From an uncultured Duncaniella sp. (GTDB taxonomy: Bacteria; Bacteroidota; Bacteroidia; Bacteroidales; Muribaculaceae): a stretch of 64,000 nucleotides of DNA. Shown here piece after piece: positions 27,867 through 36,045 of this stretch. Position 1 is the stretch's first letter; every line of letters begins with the position of its first letter. The translations under genes and the position numbers were made by a program. The stretch spans positions 116,435-180,434 of the forward strand of contig CAJUIX010000003.1 in assembly GCA_910586665.1 (NCBI GenBank). The letters run 5' to 3'. Below the pieces are notes generated by a model. It worked only from the letters and a program-made list of their open reading frames with translations, did not search any database and was not told the DNA's origin.

Positions 27867-27907
27867 AAGGTTAATTTTACAATCGTTCTTACCTTACCAT
27901 TGTGAGT

Positions 27908-29674
27908 TTAGAAGGCCGGATAGCCGGAGTTTTGTGTGTATTTGCCGCCTGAGAAGTTATATTGTGCCACAGGAATAGGGAAGTATTCCTCACCTGTTTC
28001 GAATGAAGCGTTCTGATAGTAGATTCGGGTGTCCCTCTCGGCATTGAAGTAGGCAGTCATTACCTCCTTGGCTATACCCCAGCGGACGAGGTCGAAGTAG
28101 CGCTCTCCCTCGAGGGCCTTTTCGAGGCGCATCTCTGTGCGCAGAGCTTTGCGGGCATAGTCCTGGTTCCATACAGAGGAGGGATAGAGGCCGATTTTGT
28201 AGTTGGCGGCATCCTTGGAGGGGTCGTTGAAGTCCTTGACATAGGGGCTGGTCATGGCGCGCTCGCGGACACGGTTGATGAGCTTGCGGGCTTCGTCGAG
28301 ACCCTCGCCTCCGATTTCGATGAGAGCCTCAGCCTTGTAGAGAAGTAGGTCGGCGTAGCGGATGATTTGCCAGTTGAGCTGTGATGCTCCCCAGGGCCAG
28401 CCGGGATACATGTCGGGTGATTCGGGCGATACCCAGAAGCGTTTTGCGCAGTTGTGGCCGTAGACACCTCTGTCGCGTACCCATGACTGGCAGGGGCGTT
28501 CACGATAGGTTTTGTAAGTTATTGTCGGGCGTCCTACGATGAAATCAAGGCGCGGGTCGACGGTCGGCTCGGTGTTGCTGAGGGTCTGATGCTCGTCGTC
28601 GATGAAGGTGACGGTGGCATAGTCGGGACGGTTCTGATAGTCAAAGACCGGGAGGCCGTTTTCGTCAGTCTGGTAAGCGTTGATGAGGTCTTGCGAAGGG
28701 AGGAAGAAGCCGTCGCCGTGATATGGGCTGTTGCCGCCGGGTGAGTTGAGGAGGTTGCTCCAGTTGACGCGGCCGGCGTCGCCTGAGCCGTCGTTCATCG
28801 AATACTGAACAGCAAATATCGATTCGGCTCCGTTTTCATTGGCGACGAGGTCGAGGCCCTGGAAATCGGGGAGAAGGTCGTAGCCGCTGACACGGTCGAT
28901 AAGCTCTACGACTTCTTTCATGAGATTCTTATTGACATTGACCACGGAGTTGGTGGTCGGATCCTGCTCGTAGGCCTGATAGAGCTTTACTTTGGCGGCA
29001 TAGGCGAGAGCTATGTTGCGATTCACACGGCCTATCTCGCTCTGACGCTCGGGGAGCACTTCGGCTGCTTCGAGGAGTTCGGCAGCTATGCGCGAGAGGT
29101 GCTGGTCACGGGTAAATTCATCGTTGGTGACATTGACATACTCGCTTGTGGGAAGGTTTTCATCCATATAAGGAATCTTGTTGAAGAGGCGGACAAGTTC
29201 GAAGTAGAAGTGCGAGCGGAGCACTTTCATTTCGGCAATGCGGATGTCGCGCACCTTTACCTCGTCGGGGTCGGCGGCATTGAGGACGCGGAGAGCGGCG
29301 TTGCAGCGCGAGATTTGGCTGTAGAGGTTGAACCACTTGCCGTCGAGGTTGCCGTTGTTGGATTGCACCTGGAATGTTTCCATTGCATGGATGTCCCAGA
29401 GGTCACCTTCACCTCCGCCACCTTTGTAGGCATTGTCGGCACGGACTTCGCCGAAGCTCCAGTTGGTGGTCGGACGCACCCAGGGGTCGCCCTGTTCGTT
29501 TGTGAAACCCGAGAGGGAGGCGTAGGCAGAGTTCACGAGGAGGTCGATTGCCTCTGTCGAGTTCATCACACCGTCAGAGAGGCTGCCTTGGGGCTTGTTT
29601 TCGAGAAAATCATCGCTGCACGCCGACAGTGCCACTGATGCAATGACTGAATATATGAATTTATTGTATTTCAT
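27908..29674 (-). CDS. SusD/RagB family nutrient-binding lipoprotein
   Basis: The 588-residue protein has a lipoprotein signal (ALSAC, Cys19) followed by SDDFLENKPQGS, the standard opening of mature SusD proteins, a TPR-helical core, and the C-terminal RxxRxFxLxRWG-like ALEGERYFDLVRWG motif. SusD homologues cap the SusC channel on the cell surface and bind the oligosaccharide. It starts 27 bases after susC and shares its transcript. Sitting in a locus with GH32 and fructokinase, its ligand is probably a fructan or fructo-oligosaccharide (inference). Confidence 0.93.
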   Translation of the reverse strand: MKYNKFIYSVIASVALSACSDDFLENKPQGSLSDGVMNSTEAIDLLVNSAYASLSGFTNEQGDPWVRPTTNWSFGEVRADNAYKGGGGEGDLWDIHAMETFQVQSNNGNLDGKWFNLYSQISRCNAALRVLNAADPDEVKVRDIRIAEMKVLRSHFYFELVRLFNKIPYMDENLPTSEYVNVTNDEFTRDQHLSRIAAELLEAAEVLPERQSEIGRVNRNIALAYAAKVKLYQAYEQDPTTNSVVNVNKNLMKEVVELIDRVSGYDLLPDFQGLDLVANENGAESIFAVQYSMNDGSGDAGRVNWSNLLNSPGGNSPYHGDGFFLPSQDLINAYQTDENGLPVFDYQNRPDYATVTFIDDEHQTLSNTEPTVDPRLDFIVGRPTITYKTYRERPCQSWVRDRGVYGHNCAKRFWVSPESPDMYPGWPWGASQLNWQIIRYADLLLYKAEALIEIGGEGLDEARKLINRVRERAMTSPYVKDFNDPSKDAANYKIGLYPSSVWNQDYARKALRTEMRLEKALEGERYFDLVRWGIAKEVMTAYFNAERDTRIYYQNASFETGEEYFPIPVAQYNFSGGKYTQNSGYPAF

Positions 29675-29701
29675 TTTGTGGTATTTTTTAGAAGTTTTTA
29701 T

Positions 29702-32700
29702 TTAGAAGCCGAACTGAATTCCGAAAGTGAACTGGCGGGGCATGGCGTAGGGGTAGCCAAGGCCTTCGGGATCGGCGCCGGTGTAGTTGGTTATGGTGAA
29801 GAGGTTCTGTGCCTGGAAGTAGACACGGGCATTGCTCATTCTAAGCTTGTTTCTGAAGGAGGCGGGGAGGGTGTAGCCCAGTGTGAGAGTCTTGAGGCGG
29901 AGGAAAGAGCCGTCCTCTATGTGGAATTCGGACACTTCGTGCTCATTGTTGGCATTGTCAGTGGTCGGGGCCGGAGTGGAACAGTCATAGTAACCTGTGG
30001 CAAGGAACTTGTCGTAAGCCTTGGCTGCGTCGAGGAGGCGTGAGCCGTGGTTGCCGTTCCAGCATTGGAAGAGGTCGGTGTAGTACTTGGAGTTGTTAAA
30101 TGCGTCGCGGATGATAGCGGAGAAGAACATGCTGAAGTCTACACTCTTCCAGTTGGCGCCGAGGTTGAGGCCTAACTGGGCTTTGGGGAGGTCGCATCCG
30201 AGCCATGTGCGGTCGTTGTAATTGATTTTGCCGTCGCCGTCGGCATCGACGTACCTGACACGTCCGACAGCCGGTCTGCCGAATTCGACAGTGTATTTCT
30301 GACAGTATTCGTCGACCTCGGCCTGGGTGCGGAAGACGCCGTCGGTCTTGAAGCCCATCCATGAGCCTAATGACTGGCCTACGAGGGAGTGGCCTGCATA
30401 GCCGCCACCGTATGAATAATAGATGTCGTCGAGGAGGTCGGTCACCTTGTTTTTCTGCACGGTGAAGTTGAGGCCTATGTCGTAGCTGAAATCCTTGTTG
30501 ACGGTCGAGCGCCAGTTAATCTGGCTTTCAAAACCTTTGTTGGTCATCTCGCCACCGTTGTACCAGCAGTAGCCGCCCTCACCGATAGTGGCAATGTAGG
30601 GTTTCTCCACGAGCATGTCCTTGGTCTCCTTGAAGAAGTAGTCAAGCGATACGCTCAGACGGTTGTTGAGGAAGCCGGCGTCGACACCGACATTGGTCTG
30701 ATAAGTCTTTTCCCACTTGAGGTCGGGGTTGGTGGTGCGTATGCGGAAGGCTCCGGGGGAGAGGGTGGTGCCGTCGCCGCTCATATTGTATGAACCGCGG
30801 TCAAGGCTCATCAGGTATTTTGCATAGAAGGCCTCGTTGTCGATAAGGTCGTTGCCGTTGATGCCCCATGACCCTCGGATTTTGAGGTCGGAGAGCCATG
30901 AGCGGGTGCTCTCCATGAAATTTTCCTGGGAAATGCGCCAGCCGGCTGAGACAGAGGGGAACCAGTCATAGTTGTGGTCTTTCGACAGACGGGAGGAGGC
31001 GTCGCGGCGGATAGTGAAGGAGAGGAGGTATTTGTTGTCCCACGAGTAGTTGAATTTGCCGAAACCTGAGAACATCGAATAGTTCGAGGCGCCTGCGCCG
31101 ACATTTTTGTTGGCGGTCACATTGCCGAGATAGATATAGTTGGGGTCCTCGATTTCGAGGCCGGTGCCGTAGCCGAAGAAGCTTTCATTGTGGTATCTCT
31201 TGGACTCGATTCCGACGAGGGCCATGATTGAATTCTTGCCGAAGTCGGCATTGTATTGGGCGGTGTTGGTCCATACCCAGTCAACATTCTTGGCGGTCGA
31301 CTGTGTGAGCTTGTTTGTTTCGTCGCGCAGCCATTTGGGTTCAAAGGTCTTGTTGGTCTCGTTGTAGTAATTGATACCGAAGTTGGTCTTGACGATGAGG
31401 TTCTTGATAGGCTCTACCTGGAGGTAGGCGTTGCCGAACACTCGCCAGTACTCATGCTTGTTGTTCTTGTTGTTTTCGATGAGGCGCATCATGTTGGGAG
31501 CGTCGCCGAGTATATCGTTGATTTGGTCGACATATACGCCCTCGGCGTCATAGACAGCCTTGGCGGGGTGCTGCTTCACGGCGTTCTCCTCGGCTCCGTC
31601 GGGCATATAGTGTGCCCTCCACCAGTTGACGGCAACGTTGCCGCCGGCTTTGAGTCGGTTGTTGAGGAAACCGTAGTCCGAGCTGAAGCGTGAATTTACT
31701 CTCTGGAAGTCCGAGCCTTTAACGATACCGTCATGGTCAAGCCAGCTGAGCGAGAGTGATGAGGAGCCGTTGTCCGAGCCCTTGGAAAGGCCGATGCTGT
31801 AGGTCTGCATGAGGGCTGTGCGGTGGATTTCTTTTTCCCAGTCGGTGCTCTGCGGCAGGACGTCGACGCCGTTGAGGTTCTTGTAAGTTTGAAGCCGGGC
31901 GTTTGCACCGTCGCCATAGATAGAGGATACGGGAGTGGCGCCGTTGTGGGAATATTTGTAGGCTGACCAGTATACATCTCCCCACTGGTAGGCATCGAGA
32001 AGGTCGAGGCCGCTATTGTAGGTCTGGAGGGTGAGTGTGGCGTCGAAGGTCACGCGGGCTTCTCCTGATTTGGCACGCTTGGTGGTGATGATGATGACAC
32101 CGTTGGCTGCCTGGGCGCCATAGATAGATGCGGAAGCGGCGTCCTTTAGCACCTGGATTGACTCGACGTCATTGCTGCTGAGGATTGTTCCCGGATTTTC
32201 ACGGGTCATCACGCCGTCAATCACATATAGAGGACCGTTGGCATCGCCGCGGAATGATGAGGCGCCACGGATAGAGGTGCCGGTGCTCAAACCGCCGGGA
32301 GTGCCGTCGGTGGTCACTGTCATACCTGCCACTCGCCCCTGGAGAGCCTGGATGACGTTGCCTGTCGGGGTGTCGGCGACATCTTTCATCTTTACGACCG
32401 AGACCGAGCCGGTGAGGTCTGATTTTTTCTCCGATGAGTAACCCACGACGACAACTTCGTCGAGAAGTTCGGTATTCTCTTCAAGGTAGATTGTCATTTC
32501 GCTTTGGGCCTTTACATTTTCAGTCTTGTAGCCCACATAAGAAATTTGCAGTGTGGATCCCTCGGGGACTGTGATTTTAAACATTCCGTCAATGTCGGTA
32601 GAGGCTCCGGCCTTGGTTGCCACGCAAAGTACGGAAGCTCCAATCAGAGGTTCGTCATCTGACTTTGAAATCACCGTCCCATGCACCGTGATGTTTTGTG

Positions 32701-32758
32701 CCTGTGACACTAATGCCGCCATAAGCATGAGTATCGCACTCAGGATTGATTTTTTCAT
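29702..32758 (-). CDS. SusC/RagA family TonB-dependent transporter
   Basis: The 1018-residue protein has a signal peptide, a carboxypeptidase-regulatory-like domain (about 22-105, VHGTVISKSDDEPLIGASV), the TonB-box region with LDEVVVVGY, a plug domain (about 115-230, IRGASSFRG and GVIIITTKR) and a 22-stranded barrel ending in QFTFGIQFGF. It imports oligosaccharides across the outer membrane with energy from TonB. It is first in the susC-susD operon. Its promoter lacks a clear -33 TTG element but has a pair of likely HTCS sites upstream, suggesting it depends on activation. Confidence 0.95.
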   Translation of the reverse strand: MKKSILSAILMLMAALVSQAQNITVHGTVISKSDDEPLIGASVLCVATKAGASTDIDGMFKITVPEGSTLQISYVGYKTENVKAQSEMTIYLEENTELLDEVVVVGYSSEKKSDLTGSVSVVKMKDVADTPTGNVIQALQGRVAGMTVTTDGTPGGLSTGTSIRGASSFRGDANGPLYVIDGVMTRENPGTILSSNDVESIQVLKDAASASIYGAQAANGVIIITTKRAKSGEARVTFDATLTLQTYNSGLDLLDAYQWGDVYWSAYKYSHNGATPVSSIYGDGANARLQTYKNLNGVDVLPQSTDWEKEIHRTALMQTYSIGLSKGSDNGSSSLSLSWLDHDGIVKGSDFQRVNSRFSSDYGFLNNRLKAGGNVAVNWWRAHYMPDGAEENAVKQHPAKAVYDAEGVYVDQINDILGDAPNMMRLIENNKNNKHEYWRVFGNAYLQVEPIKNLIVKTNFGINYYNETNKTFEPKWLRDETNKLTQSTAKNVDWVWTNTAQYNADFGKNSIMALVGIESKRYHNESFFGYGTGLEIEDPNYIYLGNVTANKNVGAGASNYSMFSGFGKFNYSWDNKYLLSFTIRRDASSRLSKDHNYDWFPSVSAGWRISQENFMESTRSWLSDLKIRGSWGINGNDLIDNEAFYAKYLMSLDRGSYNMSGDGTTLSPGAFRIRTTNPDLKWEKTYQTNVGVDAGFLNNRLSVSLDYFFKETKDMLVEKPYIATIGEGGYCWYNGGEMTNKGFESQINWRSTVNKDFSYDIGLNFTVQKNKVTDLLDDIYYSYGGGYAGHSLVGQSLGSWMGFKTDGVFRTQAEVDEYCQKYTVEFGRPAVGRVRYVDADGDGKINYNDRTWLGCDLPKAQLGLNLGANWKSVDFSMFFSAIIRDAFNNSKYYTDLFQCWNGNHGSRLLDAAKAYDKFLATGYYDCSTPAPTTDNANNEHEVSEFHIEDGSFLRLKTLTLGYTLPASFRNKLRMSNARVYFQAQNLFTITNYTGADPEGLGYPYAMPRQFTFGIQFGF

Positions 32759-32795
32759 GATCTTAATTTTTATTGGTTTATTAGATTTTCTGACG

Positions 32796-32803
32796 CAAAG
32801 TTA
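32796..32803 (-). promoter_or_regulatory. susC promoter, -7 box
   Basis: TAACTTTG followed by C on the minus strand, 37 bases before the susC start. No TTG is seen at the -33 place, as expected for an activator-dependent promoter. Confidence 0.75.
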
Positions 32804-32825
32804 CTATGTGTTAATAGTATAGCAT

Positions 32826-32861
32826 ATAACGGATGTTGTACTGTCTATCAAAATTTGGACG
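32826..32861 (-). promoter_or_regulatory. Candidate HTCS operator at susC
   Basis: Read on the minus strand there are two 15-base half-sites in direct repeat, at 32861-32847 (CGTCCAAATTTTGAT) and 32840-32826 (TACAACATCCGTTAT), with starts 21 bases apart. The downstream half ends 22 bases before the -7 box. The GH32 promoter has the same spacing and related half-sites (TACAACATTTTTGAT and TGCACGATTTTTTAT). Confidence 0.6.
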
Positions 32862-32862
32862 A

Positions 32863-32898
32863 TGCACGATTTTTGATATTAAATGCAATGTTTTTAAT
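32863..32898 (+). promoter_or_regulatory. Second pair of HTCS-like half-sites, opposite strand
   Basis: TGCACGATTTTTGAT (32863-32877) and TGCAATGTTTTTAAT (32884-32898) lie 21 bases apart on the plus strand and fit the same consensus as the GH32 operator. They point away from susC, with no gene starting in that direction. Together with 32826-32861 they make four half-sites in the 222-base gap between susC and the HTCS gene. Confidence 0.45.
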
Positions 32899-32980
32899 GG
32901 TAGCGGTTGAAAAAAGCGCATCGTCACAAATATTCGTTGTTTATTTGTGGGCGCTGCGCTTGATTCATGAATAGGATTTT

Positions 32981-35716
32981 CTATTTGGTCAGATTATTCC
33001 TTGTCTCTGTTGGAGTCTCGCCATAGGCATCGCGATAGCATTTTGTGAAGTAGGCCGGGGTGGAGAAGCCGGTTTCGTATGCAATCTCGCTCACGGTCTT
33101 CTCGCTGCCGACGATGAGTTCGCGGGCCTGCTTGAGCCGGAGCCGTCTTATGAGCTCCACGGGTGAATAGTTGGTCAGAGCTTTGATTTTGCGATAGAAT
33201 TGCGTCCGCTCAAGTCCCATTTTAGAAGCTATGGTGTCGACGCTCATATTGGCATCGCCAATGCCGGTTTTGAAAATTTCGAGGAAGCGGTTGTAGAATT
33301 CGTTGTCAATATCTGATTTCGGGAGAGCTTTCTGTTTGGCCGGTTTAGACTCATTTTCAATAGCAATGTTTGCAGTTACAGAACTTTGCCACAACATTTT
33401 TATCCGTTTTCGGTTGCTTACGAGGCTTGCACAGCGTGATTTAAGCACCTCGCTGTTGAATGGCTTGGCAAGGTAGCCGTCGGCTCCGCTGTCGTAGCCC
33501 TGTACGCGCTGCTCATCCATAGTGCAGGCTGTGAGCATCAACACCGGGATGTGGGAGGTGGATATTTCAGCCTTTATCCGTTTGCAGCACTCAAGACCGT
33601 CCATGACGGGCATCATCACGTCGCATATAATGAGGTCGGGTACATACTTTGCAGCCATTCTCACGCCCTTCTTGCCGTTTGGAGCCGAGATTATATTATA
33701 GTCATCATGCAGAAGTTCGCCGACGAGCATCTGTATATCCTTGTTGTCATCAATTATAAGCAAGAGTGGCTTCTCTGTATCGAAAGAGACCTCTGTCTCA
33801 ACCGTGTCAAGTTCGGCCTTGACCTCGCGGTCACTTATAACCTTGTCCTGGGTTTCAGTCATGTCGGCCACATGCCTTATCGGGAGTGTGACGGTGAAGA
33901 TTGAGCCTTTGTTGAGGGTGCTTTCTACTGAAATTGTTCCTCCGTGTAGCTCTACGAAAGCTTTTGCCAGTGACAGACCTATGCCTGAACCATTTGGATG
34001 GACGCGGTCGACCTGGTAAAATCTGTCGAAAATATTGCCGAGGTCGCGCTCGCTGATACCTTCGCCGGTGTCTGCCACCTTGAATATGATATTTTCATCT
34101 TTAACGGCGTATGACACTGTGATAGAGCCGTTGTCAGGGGTATATTTGAAGGCGTTGGATACGAGGTTGAAGAAGACACGCTCGATTTTTTCGACATCGA
34201 CGGCTGTTGACAGCGGCTCATTGCAGTCTGTTTCAAGTGACAGTTTTATGTCCCTCTTGCGGGCGAGGGCGTAGAATGATTCCATCCAGTCGCTTACAGT
34301 CTTTGAAAAATCAATTTCGGTGAGGTGTAGCTTGAGTTTGCCGTTCTCATATTTGCGGAAGTCGAGAATCTGATTGATCAGGCGGCGCAGGATTTTGACA
34401 TTTTTGTCGGCTATCTTCATCAGTGTCTGCTGCCCGGGGTTGAGATTGTCGGCAGCCGCGAGCTGGGCCACAGGTTCTGCAATCAGGGTGAGAGGCGTGC
34501 GGAGGTCGTGTGAGACATTGGTGAAGAACATGAGTTTGGACTGGGTGGCTTCCTCGAGCTGCCGGTTGAGCGATTTCTGCTTGTCGCGCTCGCTCTCGAG
34601 AAGCTTGTTCTGACTCATGAGTATCTTCTGGTGCCTGCTGTGCTGCCAGTAGGCGCGGAGCAGAAGGAAGGCCACTCCGAAAAGCAGCACAATGATGACG
34701 ATGCTTGCATAGAACAGTGAGGTTTGCGAAGAGTGTTGTGCCCAGTAGTCATCAATCCGCCTCTTAAGTATCTGCATCTTTCTTGTTTCCTCTTTCAAGG
34801 TTTCGTTTTGCAGCAGGAGGATGTCGGCATTGGTCAGGTCGACTGCTGAGGAAACGGGTAGCCGCACCTCGCGCTCGTAAGGCTCCCCCTTAAGGATGGC
34901 AAGGGCGGTCTTTATAAGACGGTGCCCCTCGGTCGGATAGAGGAAGGTGGCGTCAATCACTGTGTCGGCCACGGCCTGGATGCCGATGTTTGGAGCGGCA
35001 TCTATGCCTATTATCTTTATATTGTCGCGTCCGAGCTTCCTCGCCACTTCCGATGCGCCGATTGCCATGCGGTCGTTGTGGGCATAAATCAGGTCTACGT
35101 CAGGGTATAGGCGTAGCAATGAATCAGTTACCGGCATCGCATCTTCTTTATTCCAATTGGCCGGGACGCTTGCCAGGAGTCGGCCATTCCCCTTGGCAAA
35201 TTCTTTGGCAAAGCCTTCATGACGGCCTTCGGCGGGAGTGGAGCCTACAAGCCCGTAGATTTCTATCGCCTTGGCTCCGTAGCCGAGAAGGTGGAGGGCA
35301 TAGTGGGCTGCAGAACGGCCTATGCCGGCGTCGTCGACTCCGATGCGCGCCGTGTAGGTGTCACCTATGATATTTCGGTCAAATATGATTATCGGGGTGC
35401 CACATTCATAGACTTCTTTTATAATAGGTGTGAGGGTGGCTGCTTCGTTGGGTGAGACGATTATGATATCAAAATCGTTGTCAACAAAGTATCGGATATC
35501 ATCAATTTGTTTCTGACTGCTGTCATCCGCCGAGCGAATCTCGACTGTGGCGTCCTCATGAAACATGATTTCACGATTGATCTCATCATTCATCTTGGTG
35601 CGCCAGTCGTCCTGGCTGCATTGCGAAACGCCGATTCGATAGACTTTTTTATCCTTACATCCAAATAAGGCCAGCATGGTTGCCAACAGCAGGGCATATC
35701 TAAGAAGTCTGTGCAT
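32981..35716 (-). CDS. Hybrid two-component regulator with periplasmic sugar-binding sensor
   Basis: The 911-residue protein combines a signal peptide (possible lipobox ending at Cys20), a type I periplasmic-binding (LacI/ribose-like) sensor at about residues 26-300, one membrane helix (334-354), HisKA with VSHDLRTPLT (His403), HATPase_c (N box near 517-525, GSGIGLSL at 576), a receiver domain with Asp699 (IICDVMMP) and an AraC-type DNA-binding domain (about 820-910). This is the layout of BT1754 of B. thetaiotaomicron, the HTCS that senses fructose and controls fructan genes. It lies between susC and the divergent GH32 operon and probably activates both. Confidence 0.94.
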   Translation of the reverse strand: MHRLLRYALLLATMLALFGCKDKKVYRIGVSQCSQDDWRTKMNDEINREIMFHEDATVEIRSADDSSQKQIDDIRYFVDNDFDIIIVSPNEAATLTPIIKEVYECGTPIIIFDRNIIGDTYTARIGVDDAGIGRSAAHYALHLLGYGAKAIEIYGLVGSTPAEGRHEGFAKEFAKGNGRLLASVPANWNKEDAMPVTDSLLRLYPDVDLIYAHNDRMAIGASEVARKLGRDNIKIIGIDAAPNIGIQAVADTVIDATFLYPTEGHRLIKTALAILKGEPYEREVRLPVSSAVDLTNADILLLQNETLKEETRKMQILKRRIDDYWAQHSSQTSLFYASIVIIVLLFGVAFLLLRAYWQHSRHQKILMSQNKLLESERDKQKSLNRQLEEATQSKLMFFTNVSHDLRTPLTLIAEPVAQLAAADNLNPGQQTLMKIADKNVKILRRLINQILDFRKYENGKLKLHLTEIDFSKTVSDWMESFYALARKRDIKLSLETDCNEPLSTAVDVEKIERVFFNLVSNAFKYTPDNGSITVSYAVKDENIIFKVADTGEGISERDLGNIFDRFYQVDRVHPNGSGIGLSLAKAFVELHGGTISVESTLNKGSIFTVTLPIRHVADMTETQDKVISDREVKAELDTVETEVSFDTEKPLLLIIDDNKDIQMLVGELLHDDYNIISAPNGKKGVRMAAKYVPDLIICDVMMPVMDGLECCKRIKAEISTSHIPVLMLTACTMDEQRVQGYDSGADGYLAKPFNSEVLKSRCASLVSNRKRIKMLWQSSVTANIAIENESKPAKQKALPKSDIDNEFYNRFLEIFKTGIGDANMSVDTIASKMGLERTQFYRKIKALTNYSPVELIRRLRLKQARELIVGSEKTVSEIAYETGFSTPAYFTKCYRDAYGETPTETRNNLTK

Positions 35717-35743
35717 CTGTCACTGATTGGTTTTTCGTTGTTA

Positions 35744-35751
35744 CAAAGTTA
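35744..35751 (-). promoter_or_regulatory. HTCS gene promoter, -7 box
   Basis: TAACTTTG on the minus strand, 27 bases before the HTCS start codon. Confidence 0.7.
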
Positions 35752-35799
35752 ATCATTCTACTATGAAAAAGAGTGTATAAGATATGAAAATTTATGCAA

Positions 35800-35835
35800 T
35801 ACAACATTTTTGATGATTAATGCACGATTTTTTAT
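35800..35835 (+). promoter_or_regulatory. Candidate HTCS operator at the GH32 promoter
   Basis: Two 15-base half-sites in direct repeat, TACAACATTTTTGAT (35800-35814) and TGCACGATTTTTTAT (35821-35835), start 21 bases apart, about two helical turns, as expected for a dimeric AraC-type regulator. The second ends 22 bases before the -7 box, exactly the spacing at susC. Confidence 0.65.
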
Positions 35836-35857
35836 GCTCTCTCTGTCAACATTATGT

Positions 35858-35865
35858 TAGTTTTG
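35858..35865 (+). promoter_or_regulatory. GH32 operon promoter, -7 box
   Basis: TAGTTTTG followed by C matches the consensus. No good -33 TTG is present, in keeping with activation by the HTCS. Confidence 0.7.
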
Positions 35866-36045
35866 CAGTACCAAAACCGAGATACCGCTGAAAAACGGTT
35901 GGCTCTTATAGGGCTAATGGATTTTGACAGTAAGATTCATGGTATTACAATTTATTAAGGTAAAGAAGATACAGTTTGTAAGGTAAAAAAGATTGTTTCG
36001 AAGGTTCGTAATTTAAATTTGACAATTAACTTAAAATATAAAATT

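Larger units (their letters stand above)
35717..36045. other. Divergent control region of the fructan locus
   Basis: This 329-base gap holds the HTCS promoter (35744-35751), the candidate HTCS operator (35800-35835), the GH32 promoter (35858-35865) and a GH32 leader of about 175 bases. The leader carries two imperfect copies of a purine-rich unit starting TAAGGTAAA (35956-35978 and 35979-36000). I see no terminator or leader peptide in it. Confidence 0.65.

Noticed and set aside
29099..29638. 179-codon plus-strand ORF inside susD
   Set aside because: It is antisense to a clear SusD-family gene, has no promoter, and its composition mirrors the sense codons.
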